Shown piece by piece: positions 48,019 to 59,567 of a DNA stretch of 64,000 nucleotides. The position numbers were made by a program, and so were the translations under genes. The notes beneath the pieces were generated by a model. The model saw only the letters and a program-made list of their open reading frames with translations, was not told where the DNA came from and did no database searches. The stretch is from Solen grandis (Eukaryota; Mollusca; Bivalvia; Adapedonta; Solenidae): positions 37,427,348 through 37,491,347 of the forward strand of contig CM037789.1 of assembly GCA_021229015.1 (NCBI GenBank), read 5' to 3'. Each line of letters opens with the position of its first letter. Within the stretch, counting starts at the first letter, position 1.

Positions 48019-48546
48019 TCATCCTTATATGTAATTGTGTATGGAGGCTGGATTTTGTGTTCACTTTATTTTTCCCCCAGAATTACGACCCTTTGTCACT
48101 TTTTCCTCCATACAGTTATGTACTAGACCCATGTAAAGCAACTCCTCTTTTCTGTAGGGATTTGTTTCAAATTAACCTTATATACATGCCTTCATATTCA
48201 GTTTTGCACGAAAATAGGATTTAATGCTTACATATGTTTTGAAGAGTTTATGCCCTTTCTTATCTTTATCTTTATATATTTAATATGAGAAAGCCTCATC
48301 ACAGAAGCTAGATTCAATCGCAAGTGTGATTCGGATTGTGATAGAATCAACAATACTTTAACAAATCAACGAAACAGTAACCATAGAAACATACTCCCTT
48401 TGATAGTTACGCTTCCTCTTAATATTGTACCATACAACATAAACAGCTTCTTCACCTTGATATACTTTTCAGCGTATACAGCTACGATTTGCGGTGTTCT
48501 TGTTTTCATTATTTCCTTCTTAATTTACACTCTTCGTGAGATTTAA
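48019..48546 (+). pseudogene. Possible rhodopsin-like GPCR fragment (decayed)
   Basis: One frame runs from the array edge to a TAA at 48544-48546 with two internal stops (TAG 48124-48126, TGA 48286-48288). A TM4-like stretch follows the array (YVIVYGGWILCSLYFSP). A TM5-like segment with the usual proline (EEFMPFLIFIFIYLI) precedes the second stop. A basic, polar loop leads to a TM6-like segment with TLPLNI, a motif common in lophotrochozoan peptide-receptor GPCRs. A TM7-like segment ends SFLIYTLREI, where NPxxY would be expected, about 33 residues after the TM6 proline. TM1-TM3 are not found; the tandem array lies where they should be. AT-rich hydrophobic sequence could mimic this, so confidence is modest. 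Confidence 0.35.
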
Positions 48547-48579
48547 AGCTGTGTTTTTTTGCTATCCGTCCATCCATCA

Positions 48580-48760
48580 TCCACAGCTAATTCACTAAAA
48601 GTATAGTATTCACATTTCGAGTGAGTATTTTTGACCAAACTTTGAAACAAATGACGTATCATGACAAAACACAATAGGTCAAGTTCGATTACTTTAGAGC
48701 CTCTATGACACTGTATAAAGAAAATACAACTGGAGTTATGCCCCTTTAATGTAAGAATCA
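48580..48760 (+). repeat. Single unit of the ~190-bp repeat family
   Basis: 'ATAGGTCAAGTTCGATTAC' and 'GGAGTTATGCCCCTTTAATG' match the unit of the noisy 11.1-14.2 kb array. A minus-strand frame over it (48543-48761) is not a gene. Confidence 0.5.
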
Positions 48761-48769
48761 AATTTATAA

Positions 48770-49222
48770 ATTAATACTAATATTTAAAAATCTAAAGCAG
48801 TTTGGTCAAATACAAGAAAAATAGTCTGAACATTTTGGAGTTTGCCGTCTCAATGACATTTTATCATTGAAATTACATGTATGTCAAAATGTAAGATATT
48901 CTGTTTTGTTCTGATAAGTAGATACCAGTTGGATACACAGAGCCCAAGGTTCCACAGCCTGGTAATACTGATCATGGTTTTGATTTTAAGATCATGTTAA
49001 ATTTCACGTTTTAGCATCTGGATTTCTTGAACAATTTTGATCAACTTCGTCGAACCAGCTTTAAGCGATCATTCAAAGGAATAAGAGAAACAGGTGGCCT
49101 CTAAATGAAGTTTATATATATTAAAAAATGCTATATTTTGGTAATATTGAAATTGGCCGATAAATGCTGGTAAACTGCTTGGTACAGGTAGCCGCTAATA
49201 ATTTCTCAAATTTATTTTGAAA

Positions 49223-49258
<36 letters not shown>

Positions 49259-49379
49259 ATGTATGTGAAAAAAAATATTTAGATTTACCTGAATAAAAGC
49301 ATGGACACATATGCATTTGTTTATTACATTTTATCAGCATATCTTTGTTCTGAATATTGACAATTGATGTTTTGTAATT
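48770..49379. other. Intergenic
   Basis: AT-rich, with a (CT)n microsatellite at 49226-49254. No frame or motif recognised. Confidence 0.5.
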
Positions 49380-49390
49380 TATCGGAACGT

Positions 49391-49543
49391 CAGGATAATG
49401 TGACTTGGTGTGGTATCATGCCACATCTCTACGGCATGATACTGTAGTGGGGCAGTACTCTATCTGTCTCAAGTAGACATCGTCTCCAAATGACTGAAAT
49501 ACTGTCGGTGGTACGTTAAATCCAACAAACAAACAAACAAACA
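49391..49543 (+). mobile_element. 5'-truncated SINE with 11-bp TSD
   Basis: TATCGGAACGT flanks it at 49380-49390 and 49544-49554. The element starts inside the core (CAGGATAATGTGACTTGGTG) and lacks the tRNA head. It continues 'TGTGGTATCATGCCACATCT', 'CTGTCTCAAGTAGACATCG' and 'AATGACTGAAATACTG', and ends in (CAAA)n. Exact flanking duplications with a missing head indicate insertion of an incomplete cDNA. Confidence 0.85.
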
Positions 49544-49554
49544 TATCGGAACGT

Positions 49555-50380
49555 ATGTACCCACTGTTGAAGGTTGTCACTAACATACGTCATAATAACA
49601 TGTCTGTTCTATTACTATTCCGTTCCACTACATAAACCACAGGAGTTTGAAGTTCTGTTAATAAATTAATTATATGATAAAAGAATAAGCCCTGTTTAAA
49701 ATATAAAAAAATACACAAGGCATGTAACGACTTTTCCCCACCCATCACACGTGTAGCTGAATAATGAATGATAACAATCTAGCGGGCCTACTTGATAAAG
49801 AATACTAAAATGCACCAAAAACAACCGGTTTATTTCCAATCACGCAATTCTAAAGGAATAACTTAACAATGCCCATTATCCTGAGCAGACAGATTGTCAC
49901 CGAAGCCATTCGCTAACATCACACAAACAAGTAAAAACGTGTCACTTATATAGACCTCACGTTTTCTAGAACATAGAGCGCGAATAAATGTACCAACGAA
50001 ACTCCCTTAGGTATATAACGAAATTTAATGTCAACAAAAATAATGATTTTACAGTATAGGCTTTGACAAACAGGTCGGACCCTGACAATACAACTCCTGT
50101 GTCTTTATTTCGAAATCGTTATGATAACAAATGTATTATTCTGGCCAAGTTCCATCATCAAATCATCAATAACAACTAGTACGAAGTTCTTTGGTCCTAA
50201 AATAGGTTAAAACCCAAATCCCCCTTTCCCTTAACTGACCATGACGACGGCCTCAAGAAATTGTAAAACGGGATCAACTTTGTCATTTTGGAGATTTTTC
50301 TTCACCAAATTAAAAAAAAAAAAAAAAAAAATGTTTCATTGTTTTCTATTAGACAAAAGTAAACATTCTTATTTTTATGC
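49555..50380. other. Intergenic
   Basis: No coding signal. A poly-A run at 50311-50330 lies inside a short frame (50241-50465) that I do not accept. Confidence 0.5.
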
Positions 50381-50966
50381 ATATACTGTTACACCTGTCC
50401 GTGTGTGTGTGTGTGCAAGAATTTGTGTCCCAGCTGTAACTTTGTTATGTATTGTCGCTTTTTAAAAAAAACTTAGCACAAGTGATCCTTAGAACAAGAC
50501 AATGTGCCGCGAACATGAAGAAGGTCCCTAGCTTGAAGGTCAATGTCACAACACTCTGTTGACCTCAAAATCGTGTTCTGGCTTGAACTTTGTTGTAAAT
50601 GGTTGTCTTTTGAAATTACTTGGCCCAAACAAGAACCATGTTGCTAGCTGCAAGGTCAAGGTCACTGCAGTTTAAAACTTGTGAAAACAGTCCTGTTTAG
50701 GCTGCATCTTTTTTGTGTATAGTAATGTTTTGAAATAACTTGGCACAATGGATTTTTAGGATAAAACCATGTGTCGCTAAACAAGAACCAGAATGCTAGC
50801 TTGAAAGTTAAAGTCACATCACTTGGTTTAGGTCAGGGTCACAGCACGCATTTGATCTTAAAATCATCTTTTATATTTCCAATTTTTCACCATATTCACT
50901 GACAAAACAACCATCTAATAAGCAAAATGGCGGGGGCATCCGTGTCCTATGGACACATTTCTAGTT
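50380..50966 (+). mobile_element. Dispersed repeat with internal ~170-180-bp units
   Basis: The phrases 'ACTTGGCACAA', 'AACAAGAACCATG', 'GCTAGCTTGAAGGTCAA' and 'TCACAACACT' recur about three times. The right end is GGCGGGGGCATCCGTGTCC TATGGACACATTTCTAGTT, also seen in noisy form at 7.03-7.08 kb. Similar repeats are widespread in bivalves. No protein is encoded. Confidence 0.6.
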
Positions 50967-51242
50967 ACTCTGATACAAACCATCAGAACATTTGCATTTT
51001 TTAGCAGTAAATGAAAAAAAGGACTAAAACATAAATGAAATGTGGAAGCATTCCTTATTTCGAAATCGTTATAATGACAGACGGATTATACGTATACGAA
51101 CGTATTTTAATATCAAATATTTTCAAAATACACAAACCATTATTAATACTTCATACATATGACAAAAGGGTCTGACCACAAGTTGTCACAACTTAGATAA
51201 AGGTTATTCCAACTTATTCCTTAAATAGGGTGATTCCTTTTA

Positions 51243-51281
<39 letters not shown>

Positions 51282-53160
51282 CTAACCATTATCTTTACGT
51301 AATGCATAAAACTATCACAAAAAAAACACAAAAAAAAACAAAACAAAAAAACAACAACAACATTTGTCCCCTCGAAGATGAAATAAATGAGTGTCCGTTT
51401 TTGGTGAGTCGGTTGCTCAAGTGCAGGCCGGCATTTTAAAATGTTGGCTTTGATTATCGTAAAGATGTAATTGTGCCTTCAATTGATCCTTCTGTCTGCA
51501 TTGATTTTTCGCGTATGTTTAAAATACTCGAGGAACTCGCATGAAAATCAGCATTTCGATCGTGCAATTTTATTGGACTTTCTGCAGTTGAGCATGATGC
51601 ACAATTGCAAAATCAGCGTAAAATAGATAAAGCAGTAAAGCTATTATTCAAACATTGTTACAAGTCCTGCAAACGAATTTACCTAATCTTTGAAATAATC
51701 TGATGGATGTTAAGCAAACGCATATTACGCTGATGAGCATGGTCATATTGATTCATCTATTACAAAAGTAGAACATACCAGACAACTTATTCATCTTTAA
51801 TCATATACAATATACACCTATGTGCATTAGAGACTTTGAAGTCAGTCTTTCAAACTGAGTAGCAACGTTTTAGATCATAAAGATAGCAATAGCTAAAACT
51901 TACCCAACTAACCCTATTTCCTAATTCACGACTCTCAAGCGAAAATAAATCAATAATGCCCTAACCACTCTCGCTCTCAAAGATCTAAGGAAAATATTGT
52001 TTTGCAACTGTCATTAACATCAAAATGCCGCAAAGCGAAATGATATTTGCTCAATGAATAATCAAACGGCGTGTCTATAAGAGAAATAGTGCCATTTTGC
52101 ATAACAATTCAAACACAATTTAAAGCACATGAAGTTTTCAAAATAGCTTCCATCAAGTTACACTCGGCGACCTATTCAGAAGTCCTTTATATGAGAAACC
52201 TACAGAGAATTATTGTTGAAACCATCAATTTATTATTCATTTATAGAATTGATATGTACGTGTGTAAACACTAATGTCTTGGGTTAACCATATAAGTAAA
52301 CTGTGAATATCATTAATCCGCTGTAAAAATGTTATCATTTGTTCCTAACAATCTTGACAAAAAATATTTAAAATTACTGTATACATTCCCTGAAAAGTAG
52401 AAAAGTAGAAAGATTAGAACAAAGTTATATGAACATAACGAAAATCTTATAAAACCGCCGATTTTTTTAAATGACTTGAACACCCGAAGACTACCTAACA
52501 TGTTTCTTAAGTAGTATCTATTACTTTAACAAAGTAAAGCATGAATGCTTTCAATTCCTCAAGCTTTTTCTGTGATTTCAAATATTATAACAAAGGGAAA
52601 TGTTTTAAATTTGAGAGAATGTTTAGGCCTTTCTCTCTTACATAGAACTTTCATTTTTCGTCTCTGTTGAAATGCTGTTCGAACATTTTGTATCGGCGAC
52701 CTCTTTTGCACCGTGACCTTACGATCCTGTATGCATAATTAAATCCCGGCGAGCCTTTCCGATGATGACGGACGCATTTCCGTAAACTCCCTTGATAATG
52801 CCCTGTTCTTTGAACATTGGTGTCACCGGTCGTCTTGTATTAGTATATTTACGTAGATATCGTTTTATGGATTTATGTTTTAAAAAGGTGAAGAATTGTG
52901 AAAGTTGAGCCGAATACATATTTAAAGCATACAACTCGTTCCAGTACATAATGTTTTTATTTTTATCATAGAGAAAATTTGTGCAGGCATGTGCCCACTG
53001 TGCCTAAAGCCAGTTTACGTGAAAATAATGTATGTTTGAAATAAAAATCCGGGCTTAACTGTCGACCGCTGGTGCTTTTAACACGAATGGTATGGTCGAC
53101 TTGATCGGGTTTACGGGCATATACCGTTTATTTATAGGAATGATAAGGAATTCTTATGTA
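50967..53160. other. Intergenic, AT-rich
   Basis: A (TA)n run sits at 51246-51279. Short frames at 51230, 52071 and 52313 lack motifs. One minus-strand frame is listed separately (52719-52949). Otherwise I see nothing. Confidence 0.45.
52719..52949 (-). CDS. Unrecognised small ORF or exon
   Basis: 76 codons from the ATG at 52949. The C-terminal half (TPMFKEQGIIKGVYGNASVI then IGKARRDLI) is GC-richer and more protein-like than its surroundings, and an AG at the start of this half could be a splice acceptor. I recognise no family and see no neighbouring exon, so it may be chance. Confidence 0.2.
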   Translation of the reverse strand: MYWNELYALNMYSAQLSQFFTFLKHKSIKRYLRKYTNTRRPVTPMFKEQGIIKGVYGNASVIIGKARRDLIMHTGS

Positions 53161-53167
53161 GAAGACT

Positions 53168-54322
53168 AGTAGGCACTGAGTCGCAAATTTCTCACGAACG
53201 CAATTTTCTTCTGGTGAGACAAAATGCGCGAGCATTATTATTGCCTTTTAGCCTAAATGGTCTATCAACAAATTATCAAACTGTCTTAAATTGATCTTTG
53301 CTGAAATATAAAGCTCGTAAAACTAATAAATTTGAATAAACTGACAACCAGACAATTGATTTTAAAAGCAGCTTTGAGCCTAACAGTGTATTAAAGAATT
53401 GCATCAATTCTGATTTCTGAATTCTGATTAGTTTTCTTCAAATTTATGATAGTTTTGAATGCTTGTAGACTATAATGGACGTATTTTATTTAAGTGTGGA
53501 AATCCAGGCTGTGTAAGCGAATAAACGATGGGTTTTTCGTATTCTTCTTGGAGTATCCATCCGTAACATACAAACAAACAAATTGACCCTTTGATGTACT
53601 TTATGGATACGATAACCTGGTTTTAAAACATCCAATCCGGCGTAATTAGTCCAAATCATTAGATCATCTTATGTATACGATCACAACATGGTCTGTATGT
53701 ACCAAAGAAAATGCGAAAAACAGACGATATACGTTTGACATCATCATCGACGACATCATCATAGCCCATTATTGTCATTGTCGTCATTTTGTCAACAGCC
53801 GACTTCCCTAAGGGATAACGGATTGTATCCAACTTCTGCCAAGAAAGTTTTAGATAAGTGATACTTTTTTTTATTATCCTACTGGAATAATTACCGGTCA
53901 ACATCTGTTTCTTTGCCTGTTATGCCACAATATCACATTGTGATCTATGAGAGATAAACATTTATGTATCGGCGAAGGTATAAAGTAATATTTAACGTTT
54001 ATATTCCCTTGAGCGACAAAATGACAACATGATACAAAAGCAGCAACAAGAGTAAGTTAGCAACGTGAATTTCATATTAGGTATACAAGGGGAGGAGGCT
54101 GGGTTGGAGTTTTAAATAAACTTAATGTCAAAAACTTTGCGATTTACAAGCAATTATAATGAATTTTAACGTTTCAAACAAGTAAGAAAATTGCGTTCAG
54201 ATGCTAGGTCTCACCATGTGGTCCGAACGCAATCTTCTTACTTTTTGAGAATAATGCGTAAGCATTTTTCTTAGATTAGAAGAATGCGTTCGTGCGAAAT
54301 TTGCGGCTCAACAAGGCATAGT
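53168..54322. mobile_element. ~1.15-kb element with long imperfect terminal inverted repeats
   Basis: The left end 53169-53213 (AGTCGCAAATTTCTCACGAA then CGCAATTTTCTT) is inverted at 54279-54322 (GAATGCGTTCGTGCGAAATT then TGCGGCTCAACAAGGCATAG). A third, direct copy of the inner left part ('GAACGCAATCTTCTTAC' to 'AATGCGTAAGCATT') starts at 54224, so the right end is itself a foldback. A minus-strand frame inside (53659-53904) is not recognised. Target duplication is uncertain (possibly TA). Confidence 0.6.
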
Positions 54323-54599
54323 ACGTATAAACTGCATTGAATATTGTACTACTGCAAAATTATGTCTTAAAGGCATTACTTTATTTGACCGTGCGATTTT
54401 TTTTCGGAAAGTGAAATTTGTTGCATTATATAATCATAAGCCTACTTATACCGTCCCATGTAGTCTCGACTCGTAAACCATTTGTGTTTTATCTGAAGGG
54501 TGAAGCCAATGTAGCATGAAACGATGAGTTTCTTCCTGACTTATATCTCATTTTTGGAAACTAGTGCTTGACAAAGTACATTGTCGACTCCTACAATGA

Positions 54600-55070
54600 C
54601 GACACTTTTCCTGCCTTATTGGGGTGGAAGACCATGCTGAACAGAGCATTACATATAAAATTGCGATATTTCACATTCTTTACGTTCTAGCATCTTCATT
54701 TATTAAGCCATCATTTTCAAATTTCATGACAACCATAGGTCAGGTGAATAATGGCTGATAGTTGTTCATTAGGTCAGGAGTTATGGCCCTTGAATAAAAA
54801 AATGCCAAATATCATTTTGTTTACATTCTAGCATCAGCAATTATTAAACTTATACATGATGTCAGTGGCAACAGTATCTCAACAGAGGTCAATCGTGGCT
54901 GATATTAGACAGATCTAAATTTTAGGTCCTTGAAATATATTTCAAAATTACAAAATCTGCCCATCTTTCACTCTTCACCCTATCAATTCTTAAGCAGTGC
55001 AGGCAATGAAAGCAATTCTTCTCGAGTGAGCAGCTTCAGCGCCACCTTTCTCCTGGCAAGGATTCTTTTT
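54600..55070 (+). repeat. Units of the ~190-bp repeat family, clean copy
   Basis: 'CGTTCTAGCATCTTCATTTATTAAGCCATCATTTTCAAA', 'ATAATGGCTGATAGTTGTTCATTAGGTCAGGAGTTATGGCC' and 'AAAAATGCCAAATATCA' match the noisy 11.1-14.2 kb array. The right end 'GCAATGAAAGCAATTCTTCTCGAGTGAGC' resembles the 3' module at 44.09 kb. About two units. Confidence 0.65.
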
Positions 55071-55490
55071 TTTTTTCGCCTGGGAAATCAAGAATGGCAT
55101 TGCACACAGAGTGTGATTTGAATCTTCTGTCGCACGATCATATTAAGTATATACAAGCTCTGGACAAAGGCACTCCTTTGGTAAGCTCTGTGTTTGCTTG
55201 CTTATAAGTCTTAACTCGCACGAATAATGATAATTTTAAACATAATATGATACGATAATATATACCTAGTTCATAATGGTACTACATATCATACTAAAAG
55301 ATATGCGTGGTCTTTATCGTGCAAATCCTTCGAAACATAAGTCTAGGAGTCTCTTTTACTTTCAGTATAATTCGTAAAGCTATTATTCCTGTCTGACCGG
55401 GTGTTTTTCTTATTAATAATGCCCCCTCATATTTAGCTAACATTTTCTTGTCATATGACTAAAAAAGTCTGCCATGTTGAGACCCCACAG

Positions 55491-57192
55491 CTAACACACA
55501 ATGGTGCCGTCGTTAAACCCACAGATGTTAATACCGGGGAAAAACACAGTAAGTTCCGGACATTGCAAGGTGTACGTGATACCGAAGGCACACTGGTGGA
55601 AACTATGACAATCCCCTTCCACAGGTAGATATACACCATGTTTATCCGGCTTACAGGGATCTGCGGATTTTGTTGTTAAGGTCGTAGCTGGAGATGTTGA
55701 TGTGATGTCAGATCCTGTAGAAGTAGACGAAGACGTTGATGTGATGACAGATCCAGTAGAAGCAGGCAAAGACGTTGATGTGATTACAGATCCAGTAGGA
55801 GTAGGCGAAGACACTGACGTGATGACTGGTCCAGTAGAAGAAGGTGAAAAAGTTGATGTAATGACAGATCCAGTAGAGGTAGGCAAAGACATTGACGTGC
55901 TGACAGATCCAGAAGAAGTAGGAGAAAATGTTGATGCGACGACAGATCCAGTAGAAGTAGTGGAAGATGTTGATGTGATGACTGGTCCAGTAGTAGTAGG
56001 CGAAGACGTTGATTCGATGACAGATCCAGTAGGAGTAGGCAAATACGTTGATGTGATGACAGATCCAGTAGGAGTAGGCGAAGACGTTGATTCGATGACA
56101 GATCCAGTAGGAGTAGGCAAATACGTTGATGTGATGACAGATCCAATAGAAGTAGGCGTAGACGTTGATGTGATGACAGATCCAGTAGGACTAGGCGAAG
56201 ACGTTGATGTGATGACAGATCCAGTAGGAGTAGGCGAAGACGATGATGTGATGACAGATCCAGAAGGAGTAGGCGAAGGCGTTGGTGTGATGACAGATCC
56301 TGTAGAAGTAGTTAAAGACATTGATGTGATGACAGATCCAGTAGAAGCAGGTGAAGACACTGATGTAATGACATATACAGTAGGAGAAGGCGAAGACGTT
56401 GATGTGATGACAGATCTAGTAGAAGTAGGCGAAGACAGTGATGTAATGACAGATCCAGTAGGAGTTGGCGAAGACAGTGATGTAATGACAGATACAGTAG
56501 GGGTAGGCGAAGACGTTGATGTGATGACAGATCCTGTAGAAGTAGGCGAAGACGTTGATGTGATGACAGATCCAGTAGGAGTAGGCGAAGAGGTTGATGT
56601 GATGACAGGTTCAGTAGGGGTAGGCGAAGACGGTGATGTGATGACAGATCCAGTAGAAGTAGGCGTAGACGTTGATGTGATGACAGATCCAGTAGAAGTA
56701 GGCGAAGACGTTGATGTGATGACAGATCCAGTAGAGTAGGCGAAGACGTTGATGTGATGACAGATCCAGTAGAAGTAGGCGAAGACGTTGATGTGATGAC
56801 AGATCCAGTAGAAGTAGGCGTAGACGTTGATGTGATGACAGATACAGTAGAAGTAGGCGAAGACGTTGATGTGATGACAGATCCAGTAGAAGTAGGCGAA
56901 GACGTTGATGTGATGACAGATCCAGTAGAAGTAGGCGAAGACGTTGATGTGATGACAGATCCAGTAGGAGTAGGCGAATACGTTGATATGATGACAGATC
57001 CAGTAGAAGTAGGCGTAGACGTTGATGTGATGACAGATCCAGTAGAAGTAGGCGAAGACGTTGATGTGATGACAGATCCAGTAGGAGTAGGCGAAGACGT
57101 TGATGTAATGACAGATCCAATAGAATTAGGCGAAAATATGGATGACGATAAGTTTGGTGTGGTGACAACATCAGGCCTCACAATGCTCACAT
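55491..57192 (-). CDS. Mucin-like secreted protein with C-terminal chitin-binding domain, last exon
   Basis: A splice acceptor (T-rich tract then ACAG, 57193-57196) opens the exon. The first in-frame residues are VSIVRPDVVTTPN. About 37 repeats of 13 residues follow (core STSSPTSTGSVIT), rich in Ser/Thr/Pro as in O-glycosylated mucins. Then comes one CBM14/peritrophin-A domain (55494-55655). Its six cysteines are spaced C-x14-C-x5-C-x9-C-x12-C-x8-C, and the last residue is the sixth Cys before TAG. The frame is broken once: near 56734 one repeat reads GTAGAGTAGG instead of GTAGAAGTAGG on the plus strand. Restoring that base makes the exon exactly in frame (567 codons with stop). The signal peptide must be in upstream exons, which I could not find. 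The likely role is an extracellular matrix, mucus, shell or gut-lining protein binding chitin. Plus-strand frames (MTDPVEVGEDVDV repeats) are shadows. Confidence 0.75.
55690..57130 (-). repeat. 39-bp coding tandem array (~37 copies)
   Basis: On the plus strand the unit is GACAGATCCAGTAGAAGTAG followed by GCGAAGACGTTGATGTGAT. It is in frame with the mucin exon. Units nearest the start of the exon (56.75-57.1 kb) are almost identical; units nearest the chitin-binding domain are more diverged. This suggests recent expansion at the 5' side. The unit length equals that of the intronic array at 35.7 kb, but the sequences are unrelated. Confidence 0.9.
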
Positions 57193-57196
57193 CTGT

Positions 57197-59140
57197 AAAT
57201 GTTAAAAAAATAATATATTGAGTGTCTGAGGCCCGGATTCACTGGGGTGGGGGGCGAGAGAGCATTGAAATATTTATACTAGAGTACAAAGGAATAGAAG
57301 AAAAAGAAACAACCTTGACTAGATATACTCAAACGAAATTCACCAAGCCTTTCCACCATATTCACTTCTATTTTATATAAGGTAGATTAATTAACTGCGA
57401 AAGGTTGGCGAAAATTCAGGTATGCAAAATTGCCGATTTTGTTTCGTAGAAAAGTTAAAGGTAACATTTTTAGTTTAAAGTTAAATAGAAGTGTTTTTAT
57501 TATTCTGTAGAGAATAAACACACTTACTTTTAGCTATGTATAGTAGACTGTGTTTCTAAATGCATCCGTTTCCGCGGCTTTATTATTTATTTTTTAATCA
57601 TTTTTATTTTTAAAAACGAGAACATTAAAGGACAATTAACAATAACAAATTTCGCTCTAAGAATTATTTTTATGAAGCAATTCATGATTTTGTGTTGCAC
57701 AGGCTAGTATATTAATCTCCTAAATTCATGTTTTACAACGCAACATATTGTAACCGATTGCGAAAATGACAATACCGGACATCCAAATTCAATGCCCTCT
57801 AGCGGGCAAGATATACGTGCAATTGATTACGTAGGCAATGGAAATACTATGAATGAAATTATGTGACGCAAGCCAGTGAGGTGCAGCAGTTCACGAACCT
57901 CTGGCATGTAATGTGTCCTTGTTTAATCTAATGCTAATATGGCATATAAAATAATGGCATTCTGCAACCACAGCTACAAGATTCATTTGATGAGGGAAAT
58001 CAATAAAACGGTTCCAAATAACAAGCCACACTTTCTCCTTTACTGTTCTAGTTTATGTATAACGCAACATTAGGACTACAAGTCCTTTAAATTTTATCAA
58101 TTGCTGACTCACGGTTTCAATATGATATTTATCTCTCATTAGCATTAAGTCGCGTGTTCAATTCCTCACAAATCTCTCTCTCTCTCCTTTAAAAGAATTA
58201 TTCTCATTTTTTTCACATTTTTGCCCCTATATGCATTTGTTTTATTTATTCTGTTTCTTACTTCCATCATAATTTGATTCGAACCTGCTACCCTGGAAAA
58301 GTGACCTTGCGTTAAAACTCTTCGTTCAGTAGATCTTCATTTTATACATGCTGTTTTACTCTCAATAAAAAAAATCTTATTTATTATCTTATTACATATT
58401 AAATTTAGCTCAAGACCTTTTCCCAAAGTTCATTCAAAAAGCTGCCTCTTTGTTAAATTAAATGCTTCTAGCAGAACAACATTGTAACCTATGCTTTCGT
58501 TCACATCCTATCCCAATTGATTTAATATAGTATACTATGTTGTTTTATATGTTGGAATAAATATATTTAAACTTAAACTTAAAATGGATAAAAGGGTTCG
58601 AGTTTGGTCTATTATATCGAATAAGGGAGAAGTTGTTATACATTTGATTAAATTAAACACACGGATGTTGGTGTAAAATGAAACCCCCCCTAATTGTCTG
58701 CACAATGTAATCGTCCATTTCGATGTCTCACAGCTTGTTTTCTGACCTGCCGCAGCAGTTTAAACACATTTGATTGACGGAAAATAGGATGGAGCGCATA
58801 GGAATGTGGATTTTGTGTCCCAGCTTTAGTGCAATAGATTGAAGATAAGCAGGGAACTTCTAAGTCTGACATTTTTCCAGATAATGGAATCCTACGCTCA
58901 CTAAGCTTGCTTCGGTCTTCTATTGTCTGTAAAAATATCTTAATATACTATATTCTAACGTAGTTATTAGACTGCCAGAGGACAATAACGAAAATAAAAT
59001 CATTGTTGTTAACCTTTAAAGCACCTTTTTTTTCAGACAGCGAATCGTCCATACGCGAATCAGTCTTTAATAACCAGATCTGAAAACAGTTGACGACGGC
59101 TTGGTGAATCATTTTTAACATTGATGTATTGAGTAGTTGT
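57197..59140. other. Intron or intergenic; upstream exons of the mucin gene not found
   Basis: AT-rich. I looked on the minus strand for a signal-peptide exon followed by GT and found no convincing candidate. A frame at 58690-58872 has no signal sequence. A (TC)n stretch lies near 58172. Confidence 0.45.
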
Positions 59141-59290
59141 AAGGTCAACAAGAGTTGTCGGAAGGACACATATGCTCCTCTACGCACGATTTCCACATTC
59201 GAGGTCACTGTAATCTTGACCTTTGACCAAGTGACCCTAAAATCAATAGGGATCATCTACGAGTCATGACCAATCACCCTATGAAGGAAT
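59140..59290 (+). repeat. Dispersed bivalve-type repeat fragment
   Basis: 'TCGAGGTCACTGTAATCTTG', 'ACCTTTGACCAAGTGACC' and 'AAATCAATAGGGATCATC' are words of a repeat widespread in bivalve DNA. A minus-strand frame over it (58948-59256) is not a gene. Confidence 0.55.
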
Positions 59291-59567
59291 GTGGGACCAA
59301 GCGTTCTCCAGTTATTTTTTGGAAACAAAGAAGTCTACAAACGAAAAATGATAAACTAAGCAATATCAACACTGTAGCAATATAACAAAGCAAAATCTGA
59401 TCAGAAAATGCAGTATTTAATGCAATAAACATGACGTATTTAAGACGTTTCATTTCCTTTGAAACAGGCGTCGGTTTAAGTATGGAGCTGCCGATTTCAA
59501 TAACTAATTTTGTGCTACACTTTCTGGATAAAAATATCAGTTTGAGTAACTAGATTAAGTTTGTTAC

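Noticed and set aside
48066..48222. Exon beginning NYDPLSLFPPYSY after a CCCCCAG acceptor-like site
   Set aside because: The acceptor looks good, but the frame conflicts with the longer GPCR-like frame, ends without a donor or a domain, and has no partner exon.
45971..48224. Three overlapping frames of 382-715 codons with GIWYYVLLSY repeats
   Set aside because: A 34-bp unit without stops keeps all three forward frames open. The same sequence cannot be three proteins, and the frames differ only by phase.
55784..57171. Minus-strand Leu/His-rich repeat frames (LLLLDLSSHQR)
   Set aside because: They are out-of-frame readings of the same array. One takes over from the correct frame only because of the missing base near 56734.
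55702..57221. Plus-strand acidic repeat proteins (MTDPVEVGEDVDV)
   Set aside because: They are the reverse strand of the mucin exon. The minus strand has the splice acceptor, the repeat in frame with a six-cysteine CBM14 domain, and a stop right after it.
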